A program made the translations under genes and the position numbers. From Saccharospirillum sp. (GTDB lineage: Bacteria > Pseudomonadota > Gammaproteobacteria > Pseudomonadales > Natronospirillaceae): a stretch of 64,000 nucleotides of DNA. This document shows positions 37,923 to 47,969 of this stretch, piece after piece (position 1 is the first letter of the stretch; each line of letters starts with the position of its first letter). The stretch is taken from positions 1,116,001 through 1,180,000 of the forward strand of contig JAGYIL010000001.1 in the NCBI GenBank assembly GCA_018402545.1. Direction: 5' to 3'. The notes under the pieces are model-generated. The model was given only the letters and a program-made list of their open reading frames with translations. It did no database searches and was not told the origin of the DNA.

Positions 37923-39362
37923 ATGTCTGAACCTGTATCGCCCACAATAGCGGAAACGCCACCATCAGAGCCCAGACCGGCGCAACGGGTTCGCGACAGC
38001 CTGGCGGTGTCGATGAAAGACAGCGTGGCGTCTTCAGTGATGACCGGGACGGTGGATCAGTTCCTCAACGCCTTCGCGATTTTCTTGCGGGCAAGCAGTG
38101 TTCAGATAGGGTGGCTGACCGGCATTCCGCAGCTATTGGGTGGCCTGTTTCAGATACTGTCGGTCTGGCTTGGCGGCTATTGGCCACGTCGCAGCCTGAT
38201 CGTGTTCGGCGCTGCCGTGCAAACCCTGTCGCTGGTGGGTCTGTGTGCTCTGGCCCTGCCATTCCCCTGTCCCGAGGGTGCCCGGGTGCCGCTGTTGATC
38301 GGCTGTGCCATTGTCTATCACGGCGCTTCCAACCTGGCGCAACCGCAATGGAAAGCCCTGATGGGCAACCTGGTTCCTTCCCGTTTGCGCGGGCGCTATT
38401 TCGGTGTTCGTTCCCGGCTGGCCATGGCGACGTCTTTCTTCGCCTTCCTGGCGGGTGGCCTGTTGCTGAACGGGTCGGCCTCGCTGGGTGTTGAATCACT
38501 GGGCTTTGCTGCTTTGTTTCTAATTGCCGTATTCGGCCGCGGTCTGTCCACCCATTACCTGCACCGGATGTACGACCCTTACCAGCCGGATCATTCCCGT
38601 GGCCGTGGCCTGGTGCACACGTTGCGCAGCATGAAACGCGCCTTTGCCGACCAGCGGTTTCGGCGTTTCACGTTGTTTCTGGCCGGCATGCAATGCATGG
38701 TGGCCTTGTCAGCCCCGTTTTTTGCCGTTTATATGCTGCGCGATCTGCAATTCACCTACCTGCAATTTACGCTGAACACCGCCGCCTCCATTCTGGTTCA
38801 GTTTGTTTTGTTGCGTTATTGGGGGCGTATTGCCGACCGTAAGGGCAACCGCTATGTCATGGCTCTGGGTGCAACGGTAATACCGGTGTTGCCAGTGCTC
38901 TGGCTGTTTTCCGATAATCTGGTGTATCTGATGGGGGTGCAAATGCTGGGGGGCGCTGCCTGGGCCGGGTTTACGCTGGCTACATCAAACTACCTCTATG
39001 ACCTGAAACCCGACGACAGTGAATTCGCAGGCTATGCCGCCATGCAGTCCACCATTGGCGCGGCCGCTGTGTTTATAGGCGCCATCACTGGCGGCTATCT
39101 GATCAGTTGGGTACCCGATGCCCTGGTGATCGGGCCCTGGAAGTGGCCCATTGAGCGCCCTATCTGGGTCATATTTGTGATCTCTGCCGTGCTTCGGGCC
39201 GTTGTTGCCCTTTGGTATCTGCCCAGGGCGCCTGAATTGCGGGTTAAACAGCGTGGTCGCGTGCGTGATCTGGTTTTTCGAGTGTCACGCTTCACACCCA
39301 TTTCCGGTGTGGTTTTCGATGTGGTCAGTGGCAAACGCAAGAAGCCGCGTCCTCCGCAATAG
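37923..39362 (+). CDS. MFS transporter
   Basis: 479 residues with about 12 membrane helices, a long cytoplasmic N-terminus (about 40 residues), and a central loop around YDPYQPDHSRGRGLVHTLRS. The cytoplasmic motif LVPSRLRGRYFGVRSRLA after helix 4 is typical of a putative-efflux MFS group found in marine gammaproteobacteria. Substrate unknown. GGATC upstream is a weak ribosome site for the ATG at 37923. Confidence 0.82.
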   Translation: MSEPVSPTIAETPPSEPRPAQRVRDSLAVSMKDSVASSVMTGTVDQFLNAFAIFLRASSVQIGWLTGIPQLLGGLFQILSVWLGGYWPRRSLIVFGAAVQTLSLVGLCALALPFPCPEGARVPLLIGCAIVYHGASNLAQPQWKALMGNLVPSRLRGRYFGVRSRLAMATSFFAFLAGGLLLNGSASLGVESLGFAALFLIAVFGRGLSTHYLHRMYDPYQPDHSRGRGLVHTLRSMKRAFADQRFRRFTLFLAGMQCMVALSAPFFAVYMLRDLQFTYLQFTLNTAASILVQFVLLRYWGRIADRKGNRYVMALGATVIPVLPVLWLFSDNLVYLMGVQMLGGAAWAGFTLATSNYLYDLKPDDSEFAGYAAMQSTIGAAAVFIGAITGGYLISWVPDALVIGPWKWPIERPIWVIFVISAVLRAVVALWYLPRAPELRVKQRGRVRDLVFRVSRFTPISGVVFDVVSGKRKKPRPPQ

Positions 39363-39557
39363 CGTCCTTGCCAGCCAATCCGGATAGAGGGATGGAATGC
39401 CGCCACTTCCGGGTTGGCTTTGGGTGGATTCCTACCCGCCTTCTTGCTCGCCATCGTGCTGTCACGGCCTTGCAGGGATGGCGTTAATCTTGCTGATGAT
39501 TCAGATTGGCGCCTCGGCGACCTACCATTACAACAATTCGAATCACAGGAAACGCTC

Positions 39558-40553
39558 ATGACGCTGCTCTCTCTTCGCTGGTTGCGACTCGCATTGCCTT
39601 TCGTGCTGGTTGCCGGGTTCGCTTCCGCCGACCCCCAAACCCTGATCTTTTCTCACGTTGTCAGTGAGAACACACCCAAGGGCAAAATGGCACTGATGTT
39701 CAAATCGATGATTGAACGTCGGCTGGGGGATCAGTTTCAGATTGAGATTTATCCCAACACCGAACTGATGGACGACGACGAAGCCGTAACGGCCATTGCT
39801 GAAGGTCGAATTCACTTTGCGGCCCCGTCGCTGTCTAAATTTGAAGCCTATACCGGGCAGTTGATGGTGTATGACCTGCCCTTTCTGTTCGCCAACATGG
39901 AAGCGGTGGAGCGCTTTCAGAACAGCCCGACCGGTCTGAACCTGCTGACCCATATGCAGCCTGACGGCATTCTGGGGCTGGGCTATCTGCATAACGGTCT
40001 TAAACAGTTGACCGCGAACCGGGATTTCACCCGGCCGGATGACCTGGCGGGCCTGCGCTTTCGGACCATGACGTCTGAAGTGCTGCAAAAACAGTTTGAA
40101 TTGCTCGATGCCGAAGCGGTGCCCATGGCTTTTGGTCGGGTTTACCAGGCGCTGGCCGATAATGAGATTCAGGGGCAGGAGAACACCTGGTCGAACATCT
40201 ATTCGCAGGCTTTCTACGAGCACCAGCCGTTCATGATGCAATCGAATCATGGCGTTCTGGATTATATGGTGATCACCAATACCGACTTCTGGAACAGCCT
40301 GACGGCAGATCAACAGCAGGAATTTCGTTTTGCCATGGAAATGTCGGTGAAGTACGGCAATGCTGTGGCACTGGCGAAAAACCAGAATGACCGGGCCGCC
40401 ATTGCGTCCATGTCAGGCGTGACCTTGCATGAACCGACAATGGAGCAGCTGGCTCAGTGGCAGAATGCCATGAAGCCATTGTGGCAGGAGTACGAACCAC
40501 AAATCGGCGCTGACGTTATTGAAGCAGCACTGAATGCCAACCAGACCCCCTGA
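39558..40553 (+). CDS. Orphan DctP-type TRAP substrate-binding protein
   Basis: 331 residues with signal peptide ending at GFASAD. DctP hallmarks: FSHVVSENTPKGKMALMFK at the N-terminus, VYDLPFLFANMEAVERF, GLRFRTMTSEVLQKQFE with the carboxylate-binding Arg, and GRVYQALADNEIQGQENTW. It is the C4-dicarboxylate-type subfamily, different from the TakP-like protein at 20.7 kb. No DctQ or DctM is adjacent; malic enzyme follows 151 bp later, which fits a dicarboxylate ligand. AGGAA precedes the start. Confidence 0.9.
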   Translation: MTLLSLRWLRLALPFVLVAGFASADPQTLIFSHVVSENTPKGKMALMFKSMIERRLGDQFQIEIYPNTELMDDDEAVTAIAEGRIHFAAPSLSKFEAYTGQLMVYDLPFLFANMEAVERFQNSPTGLNLLTHMQPDGILGLGYLHNGLKQLTANRDFTRPDDLAGLRFRTMTSEVLQKQFELLDAEAVPMAFGRVYQALADNEIQGQENTWSNIYSQAFYEHQPFMMQSNHGVLDYMVITNTDFWNSLTADQQQEFRFAMEMSVKYGNAVALAKNQNDRAAIASMSGVTLHEPTMEQLAQWQNAMKPLWQEYEPQIGADVIEAALNANQTP

Positions 40554-40704
40554 CCACGGGTTCGCCGGCTGGAACGCAGGTTCCCGCTGTCTGGTCCGGA
40601 AATTCTACCCGTCGATGGCGGGATCAGTGTGCTGTATTGATGCTAAAATACGTCCATTAGTGACCGTTAAATCCGATAAATGACATGGAACAGACCAGCC
40701 CATT

Positions 40705-42384
40705 ATGAGTAATTCTGAAAAACGCCCGCTTTATATTCCCTACGCCGGACCAACCCTGCTGGAGCTGCCGCTGTTGAACAAAGGCAGTGCCTTCACGCAG
40801 GAAGAGCGGGTTTCGTTCAATCTGATCGGGTTGTTGCCACAAAACGTGGAGACCATTGAAGAGCAGGCCGAGCGGGCCTACCGCCAGTACCAGTTATGCC
40901 AGAGCGATCTGGACCGCCACATCGCCCTTCGTTCAATTCAGGACGACAACGAAACCCTGTTTTTCCGCTTGCTCGAAGATCATCTTGAGGAAATGCTGCC
41001 AATCATTTACACCCCCACGGTAGGGGAGGCCTGTCAGGAGTTTTCCAATATTTATCGCAACCACCGGGGGCTGTTCATCAGCTACCCGGACCGCGACCAT
41101 ATGGACGACATGCTGCGCAGTGCCACCAAAGACAACGTGAAAGTCATCGTGGTAACTGATGGCGAGCGAATTCTGGGCCTGGGTGATCAGGGCATCGGCG
41201 GCATGGGCATTCCCATCGGTAAGCTGTCGCTGTACACCGCCTGCGGTGGCATCAGCCCGGCCAATACCTTGCCGATCATGCTGGATGTGGGCACCAACAA
41301 TCAGACGCTGCTGAACGACCCCATGTACATGGGCTGGCGCCATAACCGCATCAGCCAGGACGAGTACGATGCGTTTATTGAGCAATTCATTCAGGCTGTG
41401 AAACGTCGCTGGCCGGATGCTCTGCTGCAGTTCGAAGATTTTGCCCAGACCAACGCCATGCCGTTGCTGGAGCGCTATCGCGATGAGCTGTGCTGCTTTA
41501 ACGACGACATTCAGGGCACGGCGTCGGTTTGCGTGGCAACGCTATTGGCGGCCTGCAAAGCGAAGGGTGAGCCGGTCAGCGAACAACGCGTTGCTTTCGT
41601 AGGGGCCGGTTCCGCTGGTTGCGGTATTGCCGAGCAGATCATCGTGGCGATGCAGGATGAAGGCCTGTCGGAAGCTGAAGCCCGCCAGCGGGTCTTTATG
41701 GTCGACCGCTTTGGGTTGCTGACCAGTGACATGGCTGACCTTTATGACTTTCAGGCGCGGCTGGCACAGCCTGCTGACGTCGTTGCCAACTGGTCCGGTA
41801 CCGACTTGCTGGACGTAGTGAAACAGGCGAAACCCACTATTCTGATTGGTGTATCCGGTCAGCGTGGTTTGTTCACTGAAGACGTCATTAAGGCGTTGCA
41901 CGCGGGCTGTGCAAGGCCTGTGGTCATGCCATTGTCGAACCCGACGTCCAAGGTCGAGGCCACGCCGGCTGACGTGCTGGCCTGGACTAATGGCCAGGCG
42001 CTAGTAGCAACAGGCTCTCCGTTTGGGCCGGTAACGGTCAATGGCCAGACTTACCCCATCGCCCAGTGCAACAATGCCTACATCTTTCCGGGCATTGGGC
42101 TTGGTGCGCTGGCGGTCGGTGCCGAACGCATCACCGACACCATGCTGATGGCCGCTTCAAAGGCGCTGGCCAATCAGGCACCCATGGTGCAAACCGGTGA
42201 GGGTGCATTGCTGCCACCGCTGGCCGATATTCGCGAAACCAGCAAGCTGATTGCTTTTGAAGTAGCACGTCAGGCCCAGGCCGATGGCGTAGCCCTGATG
42301 AGCAGCGAAGAGCAGGTCCGTGAAACCATCGAGGCGAACTTCTGGACACCTCGTTACCGGCAGTATCGTCGTCGGGCTGTCTGA
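40705..42384 (+). CDS. maeA: NAD-dependent malic enzyme
   Basis: 559 residues, full length of the SfcA/MaeA type. It converts L-malate to pyruvate and CO2. Visible motifs: [14 protein letters not shown], the active-site loop [30 protein letters not shown] and [10 protein letters not shown] with metal-binding acids, and the nucleotide site [15 protein letters not shown]. With the glyoxylate shunt nearby and an orphan DctP upstream, it fits C4-dicarboxylate use. Confidence 0.96.
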   Translation: MSNSEKRPLYIPYAGPTLLELPLLNKGSAFTQEERVSFNLIGLLPQNVETIEEQAERAYRQYQLCQSDLDRHIALRSIQDDNETLFFRLLEDHLEEMLPIIYTPTVGEACQEFSNIYRNHRGLFISYPDRDHMDDMLRSATKDNVKVIVVTDGERILGLGDQGIGGMGIPIGKLSLYTACGGISPANTLPIMLDVGTNNQTLLNDPMYMGWRHNRISQDEYDAFIEQFIQAVKRRWPDALLQFEDFAQTNAMPLLERYRDELCCFNDDIQGTASVCVATLLAACKAKGEPVSEQRVAFVGAGSAGCGIAEQIIVAMQDEGLSEAEARQRVFMVDRFGLLTSDMADLYDFQARLAQPADVVANWSGTDLLDVVKQAKPTILIGVSGQRGLFTEDVIKALHAGCARPVVMPLSNPTSKVEATPADVLAWTNGQALVATGSPFGPVTVNGQTYPIAQCNNAYIFPGIGLGALAVGAERITDTMLMAASKALANQAPMVQTGEGALLPPLADIRETSKLIAFEVARQAQADGVALMSSEEQVRETIEANFWTPRYRQYRRRAV

Positions 42385-42407
42385 TTTGCCTTTGTGGCGG
42401 GAAGTCG

Positions 42408-42518
42408 TGTCGGCCACCGGGTTGGCAGGTCCGGGGTCGGCGTGAACCCATCCATGGGGCCTAGACCGCAGCATCCCTTCTGCGGACTACCCCGGACCAG
42501 CCAACCCGGCAGCCAACA
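42408..42518. repeat. Long intergenic palindrome, copy 4
   Basis: Arms 42408-42437 and 42489-42518 pair over 30 positions with four mismatches (CCGGGTTGGC and GGTCCGGGGT). The core has GAACCCATCCATGGGG and CCGCAG...CTGCGG hairpins. Located between convergent genes. Confidence 0.85.
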
Positions 42519-42752
42519 CTTGATCAGGTGGTCTATTTAAACTGTGTCGTTCTTTGTAGGAGGTCAGTCCTCTGAGCGACAGGGAGAAAGTAGTGACGGT
42601 GATAGGTACCCGCAAATACAGGGCTTTTGCTGGCAATGAATTCATTCAGAGCCTTGGAAAGCCTATTATATATCAACAGTCGTCTCACCCCAGTTTTTAA
42701 CAGCGAAGGATAAGCCGCTTCTTTAAGTAATTACTCAACTAGCAACCCTACT
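42519..42752. other. Intergenic region right of palindrome copy 4
   Basis: 234 bp, A+T-rich towards the right end (near 42660-42750). Nothing recognisable was seen; it should include the 3' end of the metal operon transcript. Confidence 0.4.
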
Positions 42753-43466
42753 TTAATCGTTTAATTTTACTCTGCGACGAGACCAAACCACCAACGACAA
42801 AACGCCCAAAACAACGACGACGATAAAGCCAATGATCACACCAACACTCGACCCCCAAAAGCTCTGACCAACAACCCCACTAATATCGATACCTTCCGCA
42901 CTGCTCCCATCCTGAAGATACGCAGAATACACATCTTCCCCATCCGGCGAAGTAATCCGTAACGCATTGGCCCCCCAACGTTCTGGCCAGGTCCAACTGA
43001 GTGATTCAGTATCGGTGTCAACTTTACCGCTGAACGTAATCACAGAATCCCTTGCCAGATCCAGATCACCCGCCGGTGGTATGTCAGCTTGTTCAAAAGT
43101 GATATCCAGTGGCTGGTTATCTGCGCTCAAACGGATATCCCGATTCAGCTCGGGCAGAAATGCCTGAAGCTCGGCGTTAAGTTCCTCCGATTCCAGGGCC
43201 CGCAGACTATTGTATTGCTCGGCTTGCGGTGCACTTTCGGTATCGTCGTGTTCATCGCCAATGCCTGCAATCAATGCTTCCAGATTTACATTCAGCACCA
43301 GGTCGAACTGGCCGTTTTGTGACAGGTTCAGGTCGATAATGCTGGGGCGGATTTCATGGGCGTTGGCTTGAGTGGTGGCGAGTGTCAGCACCATAGCCAT
43401 CAGTACAAGCCCGGTCTTTCCCCGACTAATGAATCGTCCTAATAGTCTCTGAGTGGTTGGCATCAT
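42753..43466 (-). CDS. Periplasmic/membrane-anchored protein of the metal operon
   Basis: 237 residues. A signal peptide ends near NAHEIRPS, about 160 residues of periplasmic domain follow, and one C-terminal membrane helix (about 205-228) ends in a basic tail. The mature start AHEIRPSIIDLNL resembles the N-terminal domain of HupE/UreJ-type proteins, but their permease part is missing. An acidic stretch with one His (DEHDDTES) could bind metal. Last gene of the operon; its start overlaps the stop of the binding-protein gene. Confidence 0.6.
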   Translation of the reverse strand: MMPTTQRLLGRFISRGKTGLVLMAMVLTLATTQANAHEIRPSIIDLNLSQNGQFDLVLNVNLEALIAGIGDEHDDTESAPQAEQYNSLRALESEELNAELQAFLPELNRDIRLSADNQPLDITFEQADIPPAGDLDLARDSVITFSGKVDTDTESLSWTWPERWGANALRITSPDGEDVYSAYLQDGSSAEGIDISGVVGQSFWGSSVGVIIGFIVVVVLGVLSLVVWSRRRVKLND

Positions 43467-44350
43467 TATTCGGCTTCCAGGGCTGCTTGCAGTGCAGCCA
43501 GGTTCTGGCGCATCAGTTCGATAAAATCGGAATCGGTTCCGGCCCGGTCGCCGGGTGCGAAGACGACGCTGTTCAGGTTTCGATTCTGAATGCCCTGATC
43601 ACCTGCAGTGGCGGGTTCGGCTTCCCAGATAAAAACCTTCGCGGCCTGGTCGTCGAGCAGGGCATCCAGTTCTGCCCAGTTTTCTTCAGTAGGCGTTGCG
43701 CCTGCTTCCCAGTTAACGGAACGGATCGATAAACCGTAACGATCTGCAAGGTATTGGTAGCGTGGGTGTGAGGTGATGATTTCATGACCTCGGGGCAGCG
43801 CTTCTGCTAGCTGGTTAAGTTCAGTCAGGTCTGCTTTTAATTCATCGAGATTACTGTCTGGCAAATCCGACTCCAGTTCACGGTTGAGCGCGCTGAAAAC
43901 CGCTTCTGCCTGAGCGGTGGCGAGATCGAAGTTCAGCCAGAGGTGAGTGGCAGTAGAAGCGTGTGAATGCTCGCCGCCATCGCCGTGGCTGTGAGTGACG
44001 GTATCAGTTCGTATCAACTGATCATCGAGGCCGCGTGCGGTGTTGACCAGGGCCCGGCGAGGCAAGGAGGCATTGCGCACCCACTGGGCGTAGTCGACGC
44101 CGTTCAGCAGTATCAGATCGGCTTGCTGATAGTCTGCAATCAGGGCAATGCTGGGTCGCCAGAAGGCCGGGTCTTGCCCTTCGGGCACCGGGAAGGTGAC
44201 GTTGATGGCATCGCCACCCAGACGTTCGGCGAAATCCGCCAGGTGCTGGGTGACGGTGTAAACGGTCACCGGCTCTTCGGCTTGCGCATTGGTTGCTGCA
44301 AAACTGCCAGCCAGCAGTGCGGTGGCCAGGCTCAGGTTTTTCAGGTTCAT
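43466..44350 (-). CDS. ZnuA-like metal ABC transporter substrate-binding protein
   Basis: 294 residues with signal peptide ending at NAQAEE. Cluster A-I fold signatures: TVTQHLADFAERLGGD at the start, LILLNGVDYAQW, THLWLNFDLA and TSHPRYQYLADRYGL, supplying metal-ligand histidines. A histidine-rich loop HSHGDGGEHSHASTATH lies at about residues 119-135, a feature of zinc-specific members. No ZnuB or ZnuC is encoded here; the ABC proteins of this operon are of MacB/LolD type. AGGAG precedes the start; the gene overlaps its upstream neighbour as ATGA. Confidence 0.88.
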   Translation of the reverse strand: MNLKNLSLATALLAGSFAATNAQAEEPVTVYTVTQHLADFAERLGGDAINVTFPVPEGQDPAFWRPSIALIADYQQADLILLNGVDYAQWVRNASLPRRALVNTARGLDDQLIRTDTVTHSHGDGGEHSHASTATHLWLNFDLATAQAEAVFSALNRELESDLPDSNLDELKADLTELNQLAEALPRGHEIITSHPRYQYLADRYGLSIRSVNWEAGATPTEENWAELDALLDDQAAKVFIWEAEPATAGDQGIQNRNLNSVVFAPGDRAGTDSDFIELMRQNLAALQAALEAE

Positions 44351-44700
44351 TGGGTCTCCTGGTCACGTTGCTGGCGAATGTCGTCCGGGGTCAGAATCCA
44401 GTAGTTGTCATGGCCATCACCGGTCGAGGATTCCACCTTCAAACCGGATTCCCAGTTGGGTAGTGGCAGGCGTTCGACTTCTTCACCGGTGATCGGGTGA
44501 TCAGACAATTTCTGGTCGTAACCGTCATACAATGTGATGGTGCCGCTGACCGGTATTTTGCCACTGGCGAAACGGGTTTCCACCATCAGGGTGTCACCCT
44601 CTACCCAGGCAAAGACCGAGAGTGAATGCCCGTAGGCATTCACTGCCAACAGCAGCATCAGTGAACCAATGAGCCAGCTGATACTCTGTTTAAACGTCAT
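44347..44700 (-). CDS. Small periplasmic NikL/CbiL-like protein
   Basis: 117 residues: signal peptide to NAYGHSL, then a single beta-sandwich. GHSLSVFAWVEGDTLMVETRFASG matches the start of NikL/CbiL-type accessory proteins of nickel and cobalt ECF transporters, as does GDGHDNYWILTPDD near the end. No membrane segment follows. The mature N-terminal His (GHSL) is a plausible metal ligand. GGAGGG precedes the ATG. Confidence 0.62.
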   Translation of the reverse strand: MTFKQSISWLIGSLMLLLAVNAYGHSLSVFAWVEGDTLMVETRFASGKIPVSGTITLYDGYDQKLSDHPITGEEVERLPLPNWESGLKVESSTGDGHDNYWILTPDDIRQQRDQETQ

Positions 44701-44718
44701 GTTGATACCCTCCGCGGA

Positions 44719-45492
44719 TTACTTGGTTTGCCATGGTTCAAAATGAACCCAGATCACGGCACCCAGTTCGACATCTTTTTGAACGCCGTCAACAGGAAGG
44801 GTGTAGTCGGCGGTGTTCAGCGCAGCGAAGCCCCACCAACCTGCTTTGGGCGCGGCGTAGGTAAATACACCATTGCCGTCGGCCTTGATGGTCTGGGTGA
44901 TCATCAGCTCATCCGGCGCAGCAGCGCTGCCGTCTTCGTTGTAATACTCGACTTCAACTTCTGCAAACGGAACCGGCTCGCCATCGAGCAGTACGGTACC
45001 CTGAAAGACGTTACCTTCCCACAAGCCGAAGGGTTTCGACAGTGGCACGATTTCGGTTTTCAGGCCGAGTTCGGTGTCCCAACCCTCGTCAACGCCAAAG
45101 GCGGTGACATAGGTTTTGGTATAGTGAATGATGTAGGCATCTTCAGCCGGCTCCCAATAAGGTTCGGGCTCCATTGCGAAGATGTAAGTACCCGGGCGTT
45201 CAATGCGGTAGTCGAGGCTGAAGGCTTGCTCGCCGAGGAAGGTCGTTGAAGTCAGTTCCGACAGCAAGTCAGTCTCGCCCTGAGGGGTGGTAACGCTGAA
45301 CATACGGGGTTCAACTAGCGTCATGCCGCGCAATTCAAATGGATGAGTAAAAGCCACATCGATACTCAGGGTGCGTTCATCACTTTGCGCCACCATGTTG
45401 TCCGACGGGATGATCATGCCGTAATGCGCCAGTGTCAGCGGGCTGATCAGGGCGGCGGCACCCAGGGCCGTCAGGTATTTCAAATGGGTCAT
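44719..45492 (-). CDS. DUF4198-family periplasmic protein (NikK-like)
   Basis: 257 residues. Signal peptide ending at SPLTLAHYG, so the mature protein would start with a histidine, as in copper- or nickel-binding brace-type N-termini. [20 protein letters not shown] and the second half with [18 protein letters not shown] are characteristic of DUF4198, found in NikK and related metal-uptake proteins. AAGGA precedes the start. Neighbours argue for a periplasmic metal-binding or sensing role. Confidence 0.75.
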   Translation of the reverse strand: MTHLKYLTALGAAALISPLTLAHYGMIIPSDNMVAQSDERTLSIDVAFTHPFELRGMTLVEPRMFSVTTPQGETDLLSELTSTTFLGEQAFSLDYRIERPGTYIFAMEPEPYWEPAEDAYIIHYTKTYVTAFGVDEGWDTELGLKTEIVPLSKPFGLWEGNVFQGTVLLDGEPVPFAEVEVEYYNEDGSAAAPDELMITQTIKADGNGVFTYAAPKAGWWGFAALNTADYTLPVDGVQKDVELGAVIWVHFEPWQTK

Positions 45493-45538
45493 GCTGTCGT
45501 TCCTTCTTCGGTTTGTTGTTAGGCGTTAAGGTTGTCGC

Positions 45539-46705
45539 TCAGTTATTGCTTACCATCCAGGTCGTCGCCAGTTCACTGGCCAGCGGGCTGACGATGACGT
45601 GCAGCGCTGCCGCCACTAACAGGCTCAGCGCGATCAGCAACAAGGCCTCCGTTGCCAGCAGTCGAACCACAGTCAAGCGATGGCTACCCAGCTTGTACAG
45701 GGTGTATCGTTCGCCCCGGCGTAACTGCCATGAGAGATAAACGGTTAACGACAGCGTCAGCAGGGTAGCGGTTGCAACGACCCATAAAATGCCGTCAAAA
45801 ATGGCCTTGATAGCGAATAACTGGTCCAGCAACGAAGAAATAACCGTCTGTGGGATGACCAGTTGCTCGGGGTCTTCGCTGTCGAGATAGCGACCGCGCA
45901 GCAGGGTGGCTGAGCGTTCATCGTAAGGGTCGGCAATAACCGCCGTCAGCGGATAGCTTTCCGGGTCGCCGTGGAAATGAAATGAATCCAGATTCTCCTC
46001 GGTGATTTCCCGGTACTGGGTAATGGCCGCATTGGCGACCTGATTGTCGCTCTCTGAATCAGTCGGGGGGTCGATGTCCTCATGCCCATGGCCGATGCCT
46101 TCGATGACCCAGGCTGTTTTCAAATCGACAAAAAGCGCGGTGTCATCCGGGCTGCCATTGGCAGCGAGTACACCAACCACCCGAAGTCTGAGCGGGTAGC
46201 TGCCGGCCAGATCAAACAGATTATCCGGAGATGTAATCACCGTATCGCCCGGACCCAGGCCAGTACGCTCGGCAAACCGGGCACCCAGCACCACTTCACC
46301 CAACACCGCCAGTGATCGGCCTTCGGCCAGGCTCAGGTCGCGAAAATCAAAATAGTCCAGCGTGGTGCCAATAACCGGCGCCTGCTGCGCCCGGAACCGG
46401 TTGTACAGTGGAATGGCAACGGCAAAACCACTGTCCCAGACTCGCTCAGAACTGGCCAGGGTTATACGTCCGGGCTGGTCGTCACTGAAATACAAACTGC
46501 TCATGGTCAGATCGAGACTGCTGCCCCGCGAGCCGATCAGCATGGGCGTTGCATCAGCGCGGGCGGTAAGTTGTGATTCGGTGGCACTCAGCACCGAATT
46601 GAGCACCAGCGGCACCGCAACAATCAGCGCCAGTGCCAATACCAACAGGAACGACTGAACCCGATGAAAGGAAATATAGCGCCAGGCCAAATATAAACTC
46701 TGCAT
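45539..46705 (-). CDS. FtsX/MacB-type ABC permease with histidine-rich periplasmic loop
   Basis: About 388 residues. The layout is that of FtsX/LolC/MacB permeases: one N-terminal helix (about 20-42), a large periplasmic domain, then three C-terminal helices. The periplasmic part contains GHGHEDIDPP and FHFHGDPES, histidine clusters not expected in a lipoprotein or FtsX permease, so metal handling is likely. The ATG at 46705 overlaps the ATPase stop as TGATG. Its ATPase partner is the next gene upstream. Confidence 0.82.
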   Translation of the reverse strand: MQSLYLAWRYISFHRVQSFLLVLALALIVAVPLVLNSVLSATESQLTARADATPMLIGSRGSSLDLTMSSLYFSDDQPGRITLASSERVWDSGFAVAIPLYNRFRAQQAPVIGTTLDYFDFRDLSLAEGRSLAVLGEVVLGARFAERTGLGPGDTVITSPDNLFDLAGSYPLRLRVVGVLAANGSPDDTALFVDLKTAWVIEGIGHGHEDIDPPTDSESDNQVANAAITQYREITEENLDSFHFHGDPESYPLTAVIADPYDERSATLLRGRYLDSEDPEQLVIPQTVISSLLDQLFAIKAIFDGILWVVATATLLTLSLTVYLSWQLRRGERYTLYKLGSHRLTVVRLLATEALLLIALSLLVAAALHVIVSPLASELATTWMVSNN

Positions 46706-47388
46706 CAGACCGTCGCCTCCGTGCGGAAATCGGAGAAGTTCACCACCCGGTCGAACCAATGCAGCAAATCATGATCGTGAGTCACCGCGATCAGTGTTGC
46801 ATTGCGTGATTTGGCCTGTTCGATCAGCAAAGCCATGATCTTGTCTTTATTGGCCGGGTCCAGATTGCCGGTGGCTTCATCGGCAAGCATCAGCCCCGGG
46901 TTGGTGATCAGCGCCCGGCACAGAGCGAGCCGCTGTTTCTCGCCCTGCGACAAGGCCGCAGGGTAGTGATGCAACCGGTCTTTAAGCCCGACAGACTCAG
47001 CCAGCGCATTGGCCCTGGCTTGCACATCTGCGGTCAACCGCATCGAACGACCCAGCCGATAGGGCAGGGTGATGTTGTCGCGCGCGTTCAAATAATCGAT
47101 CAGCTCGAAATCCTGGAAAATAAAACCGATCTGGCTCAGCCGGAAGGCACGCGCCTGAGCGTCAGACATTACAGACACCGTCTGATCGCCCACCTGAATC
47201 CGGCCCTGCTGGGGTTTATAAAGCCCTGCCAGAAGGTGCAATAAAGTGGTTTTACCGGAACCGCTCGGGCCGATAATGGCCAAACGTTCACCCGCATCAA
47301 TGTGCAACTGGTCAATCGATAGCGTGAAGGTCGCAGGGCCGGATGCGGAGTCACTGTGGCGAAAACGCAGGTTATCGATATCAATCAT
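46705..47388 (-). CDS. ABC transporter ATPase, LolD/MacB type
   Basis: 227 residues. Walker A GPSGSGKT, Q-loop FIFQDFELIDYL, signature LSQGEKQRLALCRAL and Walker B LMLADEATGNLDP, all as in the LolD/MacB/FtsE group. It pairs with the FtsX-type permease downstream. ATGA overlap with the upstream gene shows coupling. Confidence 0.92.
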   Translation of the reverse strand: MIDIDNLRFRHSDSASGPATFTLSIDQLHIDAGERLAIIGPSGSGKTTLLHLLAGLYKPQQGRIQVGDQTVSVMSDAQARAFRLSQIGFIFQDFELIDYLNARDNITLPYRLGRSMRLTADVQARANALAESVGLKDRLHHYPAALSQGEKQRLALCRALITNPGLMLADEATGNLDPANKDKIMALLIEQAKSRNATLIAVTHDHDLLHWFDRVVNFSDFRTEATV

Positions 47389-47969
47389 TGCGCAACAGCC
47401 TCTTCATCTTCGACCCGGGTAATATCGAGCAATTCGAACCGGGTCACCTTGTACTGACCCTCAATGGGCTCCATCGCCAGCAAGGCGTGGTAGGCATTGC
47501 CGCGAATATGCTGGTGCTCGTCATGCCCGACCTGGCCCAGAACATACCAGCGTGCATCGAAATTCATTCGGTCAGCCTCGCGGGTCATGCTCATATCGAT
47601 CAGGTCAACGCCATGAATCTCGGTGGTTTCATCGGAAAAATTACGCTCGACCAGGCTTTGCCGCCGCTGCAGATACAGCTCAGTCAGCACCTCGTCACTG
47701 GTCACCTCTGCCAGGGCATCGTAAATGGCGGTCTCACTCGATTCGGCAAAGGCCAGATAGATGGACTCCAGCGTGGTGTTGAGCAATTCGTAGGGAGGTA
47801 TGCTGGGCTGATCGGATGTCGGAGCAGGGCGGTTGAAAAGCATATAGCCAGCCGAAGCAATGACGATCACAAGGACGCTTCCCAATGCGATCACGGGAGC
47901 CCGCCAGGCCGGTGTGGTAATCGATATCGACAAACAAAGTATTCCTGTCAGTTTAAAGAGGGTAATCAA
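47385..47969 (-). CDS. Membrane-anchored protein with HDEHQH motif, first gene of the metal operon
   Basis: About 194 residues, one N-terminal membrane helix (about 26-45), then a periplasmic domain. The C-terminal half carries GHDEHQHIRGNAYHALL, a His cluster that could bind zinc or a similar ion. The position before a MacB-type ABC pair resembles the zinc-starvation-induced PA4063-PA4066 locus of Pseudomonas aeruginosa (recalled, not aligned). The start is uncertain: the TTG at 47969 has no clear ribosome site, and an in-frame GTG lies about 25 codons later. Confidence 0.6.
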   Translation of the reverse strand: MITLFKLTGILCLSISITTPAWRAPVIALGSVLVIVIASAGYMLFNRPAPTSDQPSIPPYELLNTTLESIYLAFAESSETAIYDALAEVTSDEVLTELYLQRRQSLVERNFSDETTEIHGVDLIDMSMTREADRMNFDARWYVLGQVGHDEHQHIRGNAYHALLAMEPIEGQYKVTRFELLDITRVEDEEAVAQ

